A program made the translations under genes and the position numbers. Shown here one piece after another: positions 48,949-61,533 of a stretch of 64,000 bases of DNA (its first letter is position 1; each line of letters begins with the position of its first letter). Location: the NCBI RefSeq assembly GCF_030704535.1, contig NC_081818.1, positions 28,972,001-29,036,000 of the forward strand, in the 5' to 3' direction. Below the pieces are notes generated by a model that had not been told where the DNA came from, made no database searches, and saw only the letters and a program-made list of their open reading frames with translations. The DNA comes from Vitis vinifera (lineage: Eukaryota; Streptophyta; Magnoliopsida; Vitales; Vitaceae).

Positions 48949-51508
48949 TTAAAGTCATGACGTAGAATAATTATTAGACTAATAAAAAAGATTAATGCAA
49001 CAATATTTCCTTTGATTTGATGTCAAAAGCTCTCAAAATATTGATTTAACCTGTATATCATAACAAATAATCAGTAGTCTATAAATAAAGTACTTGATGG
49101 TTTTAATAATTTTTTTGGAATAGTATGTTGGCTTCTTTGTTGTTACTTCATTTTTCAAGAAAAATCTTGTAATTTGACATATTAGCAAGGTTGTGAGGAA
49201 AAAAAAAAGCATTTCTTATTTTTCTTTAGTTACATCAATGTCCTATTTAAACAAATAAGTACGTAGAAAGCTTGATAGGTCAAATAAATTATAAAGGACC
49301 TACTATTTTCAATACATGCATTTTTCTAAATCATGTGATAGACTTAGAAAAATTATATGTCAACACTTCTTTGTTGGACCTTCTAAGATTCCTAATAACG
49401 TGTTATTTACTCTCAATAATGCAAGACTTTTGGATATCACACAAATTTCCACATGTATATACCTTAGTTTTTCTACAACATCTAGCATCATTTTCATTCT
49501 TATAGATGAATTGATGAAGTATTAAATGATTATGTTTATCAATATTAAGTTACAAATGATGTAGATATATAATTAGGATAAAAGCCATATTTTTGGTTTA
49601 TGCAACCATTCTTGAGTTGCTAATATACAAAACACCTTCAATTGGTTTTAAAATATGTTTTTTTAGGTCAAATTTTCAGATATCAAATTCGAGATTTAAG
49701 TCTATTTGGATCGACTTCCAAGAAGTTAAAACTCTTTTTTTAAGCTTTCACTAATTTTGTTCAAAGGATTTATCACTTTAAAAAAACAAAAATAGCATAG
49801 AAGTAACAAAAATATTGTTTTTTGTAATAGCTTTATTTTGGTTTATATAAAAGTTCTTTTACTTTTAATAAAAATTTTATTGTACTAATATTATTCTTTC
49901 AAAAATTGTAATTTTGACTCCAACTTCAATTTCTAATTAAAACCAAAAATAAGAAATTATTTCAAATGAAAACTAATTGGTCAAAATGTATGGACACTAA
50001 TTATCCTTTTTTTCAATGTTCCAAGGGTACCATAAAATAGCAGGATAACATAAATTAAAAGAATAAATTTATTTTCAAGTAAAATAATAAAGGATTATAA
50101 GCCACAAAAGAGCCTCTAAACCTTCCTTGAAAATATCATTATTCTGTTGTGTTATAAGGGATTTATAGTCATCACAATTGCTAAAGTTAAAAAAAAAGGC
50201 AAACATAAATATAATTGGCTTGTAGAACATTTTGCAGGTAAGGACAAGCTCATCATCAACAGATGACTCTATGGGCACCAAAAATTAAAGACAAGGACTT
50301 CATTGGATAAAGACATGCCTATATTTTCCAAAGTCCATTCAATGTGTTCACATGGGAAAATTTTGGCAAGTACTTAAGCAAGACTTAGAAATTTCATGGA
50401 AGTTGGCCGTGAGTTTAATTACTAGGAAATGGGGTGTACCGTCCATTTAAATCTTGTATCCTTTGCTCCGAATAATGCATTTTTCAAAGAGCATATAGTC
50501 AAATATAAGACCATATGTATATGATAGGATTCAAAGCTAGTTTGGGTATTTATTTATCAAATAGATGCATGTGACATTGGAATTGAATTGCTTAAATAAT
50601 ATACATTATGAAAACTAAGTATGATTCCCACTAAAAAAAAATGGGAATATTGAGCACCCAAAAGCAAGCCAAGGAGTCAAAAGGAAATATCTCTCTTTGA
50701 ATGACCCTCCGAAGGTTTCTTAATTTGAGAAAGAATACAAATAATAAAACAATTCTGTAGTGATTCCTTGGTGACAATTGGAAATGGTCATTTTTTCTGC
50801 TTTTGTTTTTTGTTTTCTCTTGCACTCCAACCTCTAAATATAAGGTAAATAGGCAAATCCATCAAAACAAAGAAGATTAAAAAAAAAAAAGTCCAAATTG
50901 TTCCTTTTTCTTCTTTTAAATTTGGTTTTAGATTTTGCATTTTCATATTCATAACCTGCAACTAAGCTCCCAATTATATGTAATAATTTGAGTTAGTGGG
51001 AATAATAATTTTTTGACATACATTAATCAAATTCAAATCCAATCCATAAGTGATTTTGACGACTCATTCCATGGATGGTATAAGGAAACATTATTCCTTA
51101 ATTTAAAGGAAAAGGAAATACACAAAAGCAACCTTTCATATATCAACCTTAATGGCTATTAATATATAATTTAAGGATTTTGAAGCATTTTTTTAGCAAT
51201 ATCATAGCTTAAGAATTCACAACAATCCAAATTAGCATCAACAATTATATCCTTAATTAATTTTCTAGGAAAAATTAAGGTGCTATATTCTTGTTATCCC
51301 TATATCATTATAACTTTCTAAAGAAAAACATAAAGACATGGATTATTGATAATTACCACACATGATGAAAAGAATATCTTCTTTATGACATCTGCATCTT
51401 TATTATAGCCTCCAAACACAATGAAGAAACAAAAAAATAACAAGCACATGTTGGAAACATGAAAACAAGAAAAACTAATTTTATATAATATATATACAAG
51501 TTGTTAAA
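48949..51508. other. Intergenic, 3' side of receptor kinase B
   Basis: No gene is seen. It aligns in pieces with 41,250-43,367, 55,623-57,000 and 60,000-61,530, as expected for DNA copied with the receptor genes. Confidence 0.5.
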
Positions 51509-54500
51509 TTACATTTCTTGATTCTTCAATTCATGGAGGGAAATTGCATAAAATGGTGACTTAGGAAATGGTATGTTACTAAGAAGTTTGTAGGATACTT
51601 GTTGCATTGTTGGACGAGATTGCGGATTTGAATGGATGCATTTGAGAGCCAAAAGTATCACAAAAACTACATCTTTAGCAACTTGAAGATCTTCAGGAAG
51701 TGATAGACGTGAATCTAATACATCCCTCAACATTATATCCTGACATAACGATGATGATAATGAGGTGATAAGTTCTCCAGGATGCTTCCCTATCATTGTC
51801 TCTAGTGCCACCACCCCAAAGCTATATACATCACATTTTTCGGTCACAACCATTGTGCAGGCAAGCTCTGTTATATACCAAATAAGAAATAAATATTGTA
51901 CTCATGAGAAAACAAAATTTAATTAGCAACTATGATCAAGATTTAACTTAATGGCATGTATTCTTAATTAAAGTGTTGTCATTCTAATTCATCTTCCCAT
52001 AAGAAATTACCAAAATGTTGACTCTTCATCCTCCCTAATTAAAGGATAAGTTAATCAAATAATAGACAATAATTGAGGCAATTTCAAAATAAATTTAATT
52101 GTAAAATATTATTATACAAAATTATCGATTACTATATGAAACAAAGTTTCATTTCACTATCAAATACAATAATTAGGGAACTTGATTTTACAAATGAATT
52201 AAATCTATTTCATCAAGTTAAATAGAAAATTTGTGGAAACAATATAACCAATTTCTTAAAACATTTAAAAAACTATGAATTTGTTTATAAAAAAAATGGT
52301 GAGAAATATGTTATTTATTGATATCTCTTAGTCTATTGTTCTAAAAGTCTTTTCTTTTTACTATACATGGGAAAAAATTTTTTATGTATTTCTTAAAACA
52401 TCTAAAGAACCATGAAAATATTAAAGAAATTGGTGAGAAATATATTATTTACAAACATCTCTAACTCTAATATTCTCAACCCTTTTCTTTCTATTATATA
52501 TGATAAAAATATTTCCTAAGAGTTTCTATAATATGACTACCATAAGTTATTTTTGAATTTCTATTATGATGTTTCTAAGTTTCTAGAGAAATCTTAAATT
52601 TTCTCTTATTCATCGCTTCTCAAAACAACAAAAGAAAGGAAAGAATAGATGAAATACTAATAAGGTATGTATGCAAATTAAAGTAGAAAATATAATAAGG
52701 TATGAATATGCTTACCCGGTGCAATGTAGCCATAGGTGCCAACAACAAGGGTTTGATTGGACGAATCGGGGTCTAATAATCTCGCTGTACCAAAATCTGA
52801 TACGAAACCCTCAAGTTTTGAATCTAAAAGGATGTTATTACTTGATATGTCCCGATGAATGATTGGTGGGATACAATCATGATGCATGTAGGATAATGCA
52901 TGGGCCATATTTTTAAAAATATTCACCCTCTTAACCCAATCCAATTCAACAGCCTCAACCTCATCGCTCAGCATAGAATACAAGCTTCCCCTTTCCATGT
53001 ACATATAAATGAGAAACATGTACCTATTATGTAGACAATAACCATGAAGTTTGACAATGTTTCGATGTCGTATTTGTTCTAACATCCGCACCTCATTCTT
53101 AAAACTTCTCAAGTATGTCGGCTCGTCTATTTCTGATCGATGAAGTTTCTTCACAGCAACCACTTTTCCACTGGGCAGTTGTGCTCTATAAACACTGCCA
53201 TAGCCTCCAACACCTATGCAATATCTGATATCGAAATCCTCTGTTGCCAAGATGATGTCTTCAAAAGCAATTCTCCCATCATAGTCCCATATGGAAAACA
53301 AGTCTCCTCTTCTTTTTTTTACTGGCATTGACTCTGGTTGAAGTTGTCTTTTCTTCCACCAAAGGCCAAAAGCGAACCCCAGTATCAAGGCTACAAAAAA
53401 CAAGGTGAGGGGCAAAGAGATGATAAGGGTGAGTGAGGTTGCGTGTCCTCCAGTGCAAATGGAGTAACCTGGATGACCCTCCAAATCATCATTTTGGGAT
53501 AAATCAAATGTTGTTTGGTTGCAATTGTTGGTGATAAAGGACGGGACGTTGCCTGACAATCTATTATACGAGAGATCTAAGAGCCATAATCTCTTCAAAA
53601 TTTTCAGGTTTGAAGGTATCTCTCCACTGATTAAATTATTAGAAAGGTCTAAAGTGACTAGATCCTTAAGATTTCCAATTTCTGGAGGGATGGATCCATT
53701 GATTTGATTCATACTAAGGTCCAAAGAAGTCAACTTAGTGAGACAGCCTAAAGATGAAGGCATGGCACCAGTGAGTTCACCCCAAGAGAGGTCAAGGTAG
53801 GTGAGTTCTATGAGAGTACCTATTTGGTGTGGGATGCTACCATTGAGTTGATTATAAGAAAGATCAAGATGGGTGAGTTTAGTAAGACGGCCTAAAGATG
53901 AAGGGATGGGACCAGTGAGTTCATTCGAAGAGACGTGAAGGTAGGTGAGTTCTGTAAGAGTACCTATTTGGTGTGGGAGGGAGTCAGTCAGTTGATTACT
54001 AGAAAGATCAAGATGGATGAGTTTAGTAAGACTACCTATTTGGTGTGGGATGGGACCAGTCAGTTGATTATCAAAAAGATCAAGATGGGTGAGTTTAGTA
54101 AGACTACCTATTTGGTGTGGGATGGGGTCAGTCAATTGATTATGAGAAAGATCAAGAATGGTGAGTTTTGTAAGACTACCTATTTGGTCTGATATGCTAC
54201 CACTGAGTCCCATTCTAGAAAGGATGAGAAAATTGAGGCTGGGAAGTGAAGAAAGATTTAATTCACTAACCTCACCTATGGGTTCTTGATAATTTCGTAA
54301 TCTTATCCCAGTGACATGTTTGGCCTCATTACAAGTTATGCCCGACCAACTGCAATGGTTCGAGGTATCTGGGTCTCTCCATATCCACCAACCGGAGTTG
54401 CGCAGAGCGTCAGCCTCAGCCACAACCTGTGAGTGATCAGCAGCATGAGTCATTGACACCGTGTGCACCACCACCAGCACCGCCACAACACTAGATACCA

Positions 54501-54519
54501 CACACTCCATTTTTCCCAT
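51509..54519 (-). CDS. MIK2-like LRR receptor kinase B, 2 exons
   Basis: Exons 54519-52716 and 51867-51509 join in phase 1 to 720 residues. Signal peptide 1-27; LRR cap with CSWSGITC at 56-63; 10 full plus one partial LRRs; membrane helix about 362-388; kinase with GVGGYGSV at 436-443, VAVKK, HRD at 555-557 and DFG at 575-577. The kinase, intron position and promoter are almost the same as in gene A, but there are two fewer LRRs and the signal peptide is shorter. Like A it lacks a normal Cys-paired cap after the LRRs; the space between LRRs and membrane is short and Gly and Thr-rich. The residue after the intron in the activation segment is Cys (ELACTM) where A and C have Tyr. It looks functional; the ligand is unknown. 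Confidence 0.9.
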
Positions 54520-54558
54520 TTGATATTTGTCTCACTTCATACATCCCACCACCCCCGC

Positions 54559-54564
54559 TTTATA
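54559..54564 (-). promoter_or_regulatory. TATA box of receptor kinase B
   Basis: Minus-strand TATAAA at the same place relative to the ATG as in gene A. Confidence 0.55.
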
Positions 54565-55014
54565 CTGTGACATTGGTGTCTATGCCAGCTCTTCCCGGAA
54601 GCATAGCAAGTCAACCAAGTCTTCTTTGGAATTCTTTTCAAATAGAAAAAATTAAAAATTTTAACAAAAAAATCACACAAACAAAAACAAACAAGAAACT
54701 TGCTTTTCCAGGATCATGTAGCATATTTGTAACTGTGAATCCTTTAGGTATTAAATCCATTCAGCATATTTTCATCCAAATTCTTGATATTCACCTCTTG
54801 TACAGTACCACTTTTGCCGCAATTTAAAATGCTATTTATGATTAACATTTCTAATAATTTCCAAGTTTGACGTAGCCAGGTAGGCATATCTAATAAGAAT
54901 AGTTTTGAAACAAATGAAGGCTCATTTGAGAGAAGTTTCCATGAAATCCAGCTATCAACTGTAGTCCAGGAAAAAGTAAGGGAAGGGGAGCAGAGAAAGC
55001 ATTTTCCTATAACA

Positions 55015-55265
55015 ATTTCCATTATTTGCCTCTCCATAGAAGATGGGGGTGAATATTTGGATTCCATGGAATACAGTAAAGAGTGGATAGGGGTTGGTTT
55101 GGTAGGCCAAATTAAGGCAACGAGGAGTCAGACAAGGAAGAAGATTGTTAGGTAGGCGAAATAAATTATAAATGGCATATCCATATATCCAATTTTCTAC
55201 ACCATATGGCACGTGTAGAAAATTTACCTGTCACTTACACTCAATAATACATAATTTGTGAACAC
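55015..55265. repeat. Receptor-array intergenic block, copy 3
   Basis: Matches 48,025-48,310 (TTTGCCTCTCCATAGAAGAT, AATATTTGGATTCCATGGAA). Confidence 0.75.
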
Positions 55266-55381
55266 GGCAGGACAAAACGAATAGATATACATGGGGGAAA
55301 ATAGCCTCAAATTTCATCCTTGCTACCAACAGAAGTATGAGCACCTATACTTGAGTAATTTGAGAAATATTATTGACAATG

Positions 55382-55622
55382 AAGAAAATAAAAATAAGTT
55401 TAAATTTAATAAACTATTTTTATATCCTATTTCAAACTCATTTTATTTATTTAAATTTTCTACATAAAGATTAAATAATTTTAAAATGTATAATTTTTTT
55501 TTTACTATTTCTAATTCTATTTTATTTTCTTTCATATCTTCTATAATAAAATCTAATAAAAAAAATCGTTTTTCTTAATAATTTTTTTTTTCTTTAGTAC
55601 TTTTCATGAATCAAATATAACA
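55382..55622. mobile_element. Tourist-like MITE, left end lost, array copy 2
   Basis: Aligns with 48,715-48,948 including flanks. Right end is followed by TTA. Confidence 0.55.
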
Positions 55623-57699
55623 TTAAGGTATTGAGGTAAAATAATTATCAGACTAATAAAGGTTAATGCAACAATATTTCCTTTGATTTGATGTCAAAAG
55701 CACTCAAAAAAATTGATTTAACTTGTATATTGTAATATAGTATTCCATGAGTAAAGTACTTGATGGCTTTAATAATTTTTTTGGAATAGTATGTTGGCTT
55801 CTTTATTGTTACTTCATTTTTCAAGAAAAATCTTGTAATTTGACATATTAGCAAGGTTATGAGAAAAAAAATGCTATTGTTATTTTTCCTTAGTAACATC
55901 AATGTACTATTCAAACAAATAAGTAGAAAGCTTGGTAGACCAAATAAATTACGAAGGACCTATTATTTTCAATACATGCATTTTTCTAAACCATGTGACC
56001 GACGTAGAAAAATTGTAGGTCAACATTTCTTTGTTAAACCTTTCAAGATTCCAAACAACGTGTTATGCACTCTCAATAATGCAAGACTATTGGATATCAC
56101 ACAAATTTCCACATGTACCTTAACTTTTCAACCATGGCTAACATCATTTTCATTCTAATATATAATTTTATATCCAAAAAGAAATTAGTTATTAACGTTC
56201 ACTTGAAAAAAATAAAAAAAAATATGAATTAATGAAGTAGTAAATGATTATGTTTATCAACGATAAGTTAAAAATCATGTAGATACATAATTAGGATAAA
56301 AGCCATATTTTTTGTTTACACAACCATTATTAGGATTTCAATTGGTTTTAAAATTTGTTCATTTAGCTCAAATTTTCAGATATCAAATTCAAGATTTAGG
56401 TCTATTCGGAACAATTTCTAAGAAGTTAAAATTCTTTTTTAAGCTCTCACTAATTTTGTTTAAAGGGTTTATCACTTAAAAAAAAAAATAGTATAGAAGC
56501 AATGAAAATATATATTGTTTTTTGTAAAAGCTTTATTTTGGTTTATATAAAAGTTTTTTTTATTTTTAATAAAACTTTTATTATACTAATATTGTCCTTT
56601 CAAAAATTATAATTTTTGACTTTAAATTTAATTTCTAATTAAAACCAAAGATAGGAAGTTATCCCAAATGAAAAATAATTGTTCAAAATTTATATATCCT
56701 TTTTTTTTTTTTTAAATGTTCCAAGGGTACAATAAAATAGTAGGATACCATAAATAAAAAGAACATATTTGTTTTCAAGTAAAATACTAAAGGATTATAT
56801 GTAATAATTTGAATTAGTGAGAATACTAATTTTTTTTATATACATTAATAAAATTCAAATCCAACCTATTAATGATTCCGACGACCCATTCCGTGGATGG
56901 TATAAAGAGACATTATTCCTTGATTTAAAGGAAAAGGAAATACACAAAAACAACCTTTCATATCAATCCTTTCGTAATCCATTCAACATTTATATCTTCA
57001 TCTAAATTCTTGATTTTCACCTCTTGTACACCACTTTTGACCTAATTTAAAATGCTACTTATGATTAACATTTCTATTTCCAAGTGTCAAATAGGCATAC
57101 TTAACAAGAACAAATTTTAAAATATGAAGGCTCATTTGAGAACTAAAATTTCCACAAAGTGACCAAAAGTAAGATTAAATATTAGGATAACTGATATTCA
57201 TAAAACCCAGCTACCACCTGTGGTCCAGGAAAAGGGAAGGGAATGGGAACGGAGGAAGCAATTTTAACGAAAAATAATAATGTTGACCATTGAAAACAAC
57301 CATCATATAATTCAAATCAAATCTCAAGTCCAACCTCTATAACTAATTGGTACGTATCAGGTACGTATCAAGGTGTCAACCTGAGAAATAAAGGATATAA
57401 TATGTTGAAATATTCTTTGTATTGGATATATTATCTAAAAATATCTTACCGTATCCAACTAACCAAATATATTATAAATTCATAAAATACCCAAATGTAA
57501 AAAATTGATCAAAGTAAAAAGTGATGAAATTCTTCTGCACATCCCTTGCATGATCAAAGCAAAATATTGATCATGGTCAAATTAGTTGCTAGCCATATAT
57601 ATAATTTTATTTATTTATTTCATGGTCAATTAATTAGGATATTGGTGGTGGACATATGTATTTTATTGGTATCTGTTAATATAAGTAGTCAAATATGAG
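55623..57699. other. Intergenic in the receptor array
   Basis: No gene is recognised. 55,640-56,800 aligns with 48,960-50,060. 57,000-57,330 resembles the upstream region of the receptor genes without a coding part next to it. It may mark a further lost copy. Confidence 0.5.
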
Positions 57700-57960
57700 G
57701 ATAGGCAACAAAGATTGGGTGAATATTTGGATTCCATTGAAGAAGGTAAAGGGTATGGATAGAGGTTAGTTTGGTAGGCCAAGTTGAGTCAATGAGGATT
57801 CAGGGAGGAAGATTGTTAGATGGGTCAAATAAATTATAAATACCCAACTTTCTAAACTATGTGGGATGTGTAGGAACCTTACAGGTCAAACAAAACGATA
57901 GATGTGAGAAAAGATAAATTTCTCCACATCAACCTTTTAATAATAGCACCTTTTTGTTCT
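57700..57960. repeat. Receptor-array intergenic block, copy 4
   Basis: Shares AATATTTGGATTCCATTGAA and GGGTCAAATAAATTATAAAT with the other blocks. Confidence 0.75.
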
Positions 57961-58029
57961 CATATATTTCAGACATCAATGGGTGGCCATGGGGCACCAA
58001 AGAATACTTCATTAGATAGAGACATAAAC

Positions 58030-58245
58030 TCATCCCTCCAATGAAGATCATTTTCTAAATCTAATTTCTCTCTCACATGATATCCAATGCTTCTGGTTGA
58101 AGTTTGCTTTTCTTTCTCCGAAGGAAAAGAAACCCAAGGATAGAGACTGCAAGAAACAAGGTGACGAGGAAAGAGGTGACAATGATGATAACTGTGATAT
58201 TTCGCCTGCAACAGATTGGTATTACGATTCCAAAGGTGTATGATT
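58030..58245 (-). pseudogene. Isolated membrane-segment piece of an LRR receptor kinase
   Basis: On the minus strand a short frame reads RRNITVIIIVTSFLV, then a hydrophobic run and FLRRKKSKLQPEA. This is the juxtamembrane and membrane helix of the same receptor family. No LRRs precede it and no kinase follows. The sequence on its left (57,960-58,029) matches 48,407-48,470, so the piece is set into an otherwise intergenic module. It resembles neither A, B nor C closely, which suggests a separate lost member. Confidence 0.75.
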
Positions 58246-58379
58246 ATTCTCTCTCTCTCTTTTTTCTTTTTTTGTGACCAGTTATGTTTCTCTTGGATAA
58301 TTGTTGGAAGTTTTCCCTTTCTTTTTCTTCTCCCTTTTTTGTTTTTGTGAAAAAATTATAATTTTTTTAGGTTATATTT

Positions 58380-58688
58380 GGTTTTCCAAAAGTTTAAGGG
58401 AAAATATATATATATATATATAAAAAAAAAAGATAAAATAAAAGAAAAAAAGTGAAAAAAAATAAATAAATTTAAAGTCAATAAATTATTTTTATATCAT
58501 ATTTCAAACTCATTTTATTTATTTAATTATTCTACATAAAAATTAAATAATTTAAAAATATATATATTTTTTTTACTAATTTTAATTAAATTTTATTTTC
58601 TTCATATTTTCTATAATAAAACCTAATAAGAGAAAATCATTTTCTTTAATTTTTTATTTTTAGTACTTTTAATGGACCAAATATAATG
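58380..58688. mobile_element. Tourist-like MITE, both ends present, 309 bp
   Basis: Left GGTTATATTTGG and right CCAAATATAATG are inverted repeats flanked by TTA on both sides. It contains an (AT)n run near its left end. It is the complete version of the truncated copies at 48,715 and 55,382. Confidence 0.7.
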
Positions 58689-58778
58689 TTAAAGTCATGA
58701 CCTAGAATAATGGTTGGGACCATAAAGATTAATGCAACAATATTTTCTTTAACTTGATGGCAAAAGCTCTCAAAATAC

Positions 58779-58841
58779 CACCGTGTGCACCATCACCAGC
58801 AGCCCCACAACAATAGATACCACACACTCCATTTTTCCCAT
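58779..58841 (-). pseudogene. Orphan start and signal peptide of a receptor kinase copy
   Basis: From the ATG at 58,841 the minus strand reads [18 protein letters not shown] and HTV, the signal peptide of genes A and B. At 58,778 it breaks into sequence that elsewhere lies in the 3' intergenic part of the unit (compare 49,023 and 55,693). The promoter above (58,842-59,000) matches those of A and B, but the TATAAA has become a TTAGAA-like sequence. The LRRs, membrane part and kinase are gone from here. Confidence 0.85.
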
Positions 58842-59000
58842 TTGATATTTGTCTCACTTCATACGTCCCACCACCACCACTTTCTAATGTGACATTGGTG
58901 TCTAAGCCAACTCTTCCGGGAAGCCTAGCAAGTCAAGTAAGTCTTCTTTGGTATACTTTTCAAAAAGAAAAAAATAACATAAAACAAAACCAAACAAGAA

Positions 59001-61533
59001 ACTAATTGCTTTTTAATGATTATTTAGCATATTTGCAACTATGAATCCTTTCAATAGTAAATCCATTCAGCATATTTTCATCTAAATTCCTGATTCTTTT
59101 CAGTGCTATATATTTATGATTTGTATCAAATAGACATATCTAATAAGAATAGTTTAGAAAATATGACAACTCATTTGAGAACTGAAGTGACTGTAAGGCC
59201 AAATAGTATGGTAATTGATGTTTCATAAATTGTTCGCCTATACTTTATGTCAAATTGTTAGTTTAATATGATATCAGAGCTCGTAGATCTTAAGTCTTAT
59301 ATCAAAGGTCAAGATGAATATGGGGTCTTCATTGAATAAAGCTAGGAATATGAACACTTTGGAATGTCAATTTAGGTGAAGGAGAATTCAGACAAGGGAG
59401 AAGAATTTTTTATGGGTCAAATAAATTGTAAAGGACCCATTCATAATGCGATTTTCTAAACCGTTTTACACTCAGAAAATTCTCAAGTCAACATTTCTGA
59501 TGGGTCTTGAAATTTTTTCCAAATAACTTGTTATTTTCGCTCAATAATAGAAGACTTTTAAACATCACGGGACAATAAAGTAATTGCATCCTTTTTCTTC
59601 TCATATGTATTTAGTGTGGAAACATCAATAGGCGACTGTGTGGGCACCAAAGTATACAAATATGACTTATATTTTACAAAAGCCATTCAATGTGTAAAAA
59701 TGTGACCCACTTTAGAAAATTGGCAAGTCAAGGAAGACTTTGGAAAATTTAAGAAATTTTACCATGAGCTTAATTAATAGCAAGTATAGGCATATTCCAC
59801 CAATTTACAATTTTTATAATGAAATATTGGTCCAAGACTCTTCCTGGAAGCATAGCAAGTCAAGCAAGTCTTCATGGGTCTACTTGTATGTAAAACTTTT
59901 GATCAGGTCGCGATCCAAGTTAGATTATGGATTTTAGGTTTCTTTTTCTTTTTTTTTTCTTTTTTTAAGTTTTTGAGCTTTTTCTCTTAAAAATAAAAAA
60001 TTCAAATATAAACACAAGAACTCTCTTTTCAATAACTTGAATTTCACACCAAGGATGAAAATTTTAAACTAGATATTTATATTTTAAAACACTTAGAAAA
60101 AAATTTGACTTAAAAAGAAATATATAGAAGGAACCAAAATATTATTCTTTGTAAAAGCTTTATTTTGGTTTATATAAAAGTTCTTTTATTTTTAATAAAT
60201 TTTTTATCATACTAATTTTTTTTTATAAAAAAATTGTAATTTTGATTTCAACTTTAATTTCTAATTAAAATAAAAAAATAAAAAATTATCCTAAATGAAA
60301 ACTAATTATTCAAAATATATATACATTGATTATCCTTTTTTTTCAATGTTCCAAGGCTACAATAAAATAGTAGGATTTATTTTGAAGTAAAATAATAAAG
60401 GATTATAAGCCATAAAAGAGCCTCTAAATTTTCTTGAAAATATCATTCTTCTGCTGTGTTATAAGGAATTTATAGTCATCATAATTGCTAAAGTAAAAAA
60501 GAAAACAAACATAAGTATAAGCATCATAGAATATAATTGGCTTGTAGAACATTTTGCAAGTGGGGATAAGCTCATCCTTAAAAGATGAGGGTGGTGGGGG
60601 CACCAAAGATTAAAGACATGGATTCATTGGATAGAGGCATGCCTTTATTTTCCAAAACTCATTCAATGTGTTCACATCGGAAAATTTTGGCAAGTACTCA
60701 AGCAAGACTTCGACAATTTGAAGGAAGCTTACCGTGAGTTTAATTACTAGTAAATGGGGTATTTTACCCATTTAAATCTTATAGAATGCATTTTTCAAAG
60801 AGATATAGTCAAATATAAGACCATATATGTATATGATAAGATTCAAAGATAGTTTGGGTATTTATTTATCTAACAAATGTGACATTGGAATTGAATTACT
60901 TAAATAGTATAAATCATGAAAATGGATTATGATTCCCACTCAAAATAAATGGAAATGTTGAGTACCCAAAAGCAAGCTAAGAAGCCAAAAGGAAATCTCT
61001 ACCTGAGTGTGGGTCTTTTAGCCCTTTATGGTTTTTTTCAATTTCAGAAGGAATGCAAATAAAAAAACAATTTTGTAGTGATTCCTTGATGACCATTGGA
61101 AAATGGTCTTTTTGTTCTTGCACTACTACGTCTAAATGTCAGGTAAATAAACAAATCCATGAAAGCAAAGAAGATTTTTTTAAAAAAAATCCAAATCTAG
61201 TTGCTATTAATGTACAATTAAAGGATTTAAGAAAATTTTTGAGTAATTCCATAACTTAAGAATTCACAATGACCCAAATTAGCATCAACAATTACATCCT
61301 TAATTAATTTTCTAGGAAAAAATGTGATTCAATGCAATATTTTTGTTAATTACTGCTATGCCATTTTAACTTTCTAAAGAAAAACATAAAGACATGGATT
61401 ATTGATAATTACCACACATGATAAAGAATATGCTTTTTACAATAGTCTAAGGAATTGACAACAACAAAATAATAAACACACATTGGTAACATCAAAACGC
61501 AGAAAACTCACTTTGTATATCATCTATCATTTA
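59001..61533. other. Intergenic, 3' side of receptor kinase C
   Basis: No gene is seen. It includes a diverged copy of the intergenic block (about 59,300-59,580) and long stretches alignable with 50,000-51,500 (CATAAAAGAGCCTCTAAA). Confidence 0.5.
59300..59580. repeat. Receptor-array intergenic block, copy 5 (diverged)
   Basis: Retains GGGTCAAATAAATTGTAAAG, GATTTTCTAAACC and CTCAATAATAGAAGACTTTT in the same order as the other copies. Confidence 0.6.
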
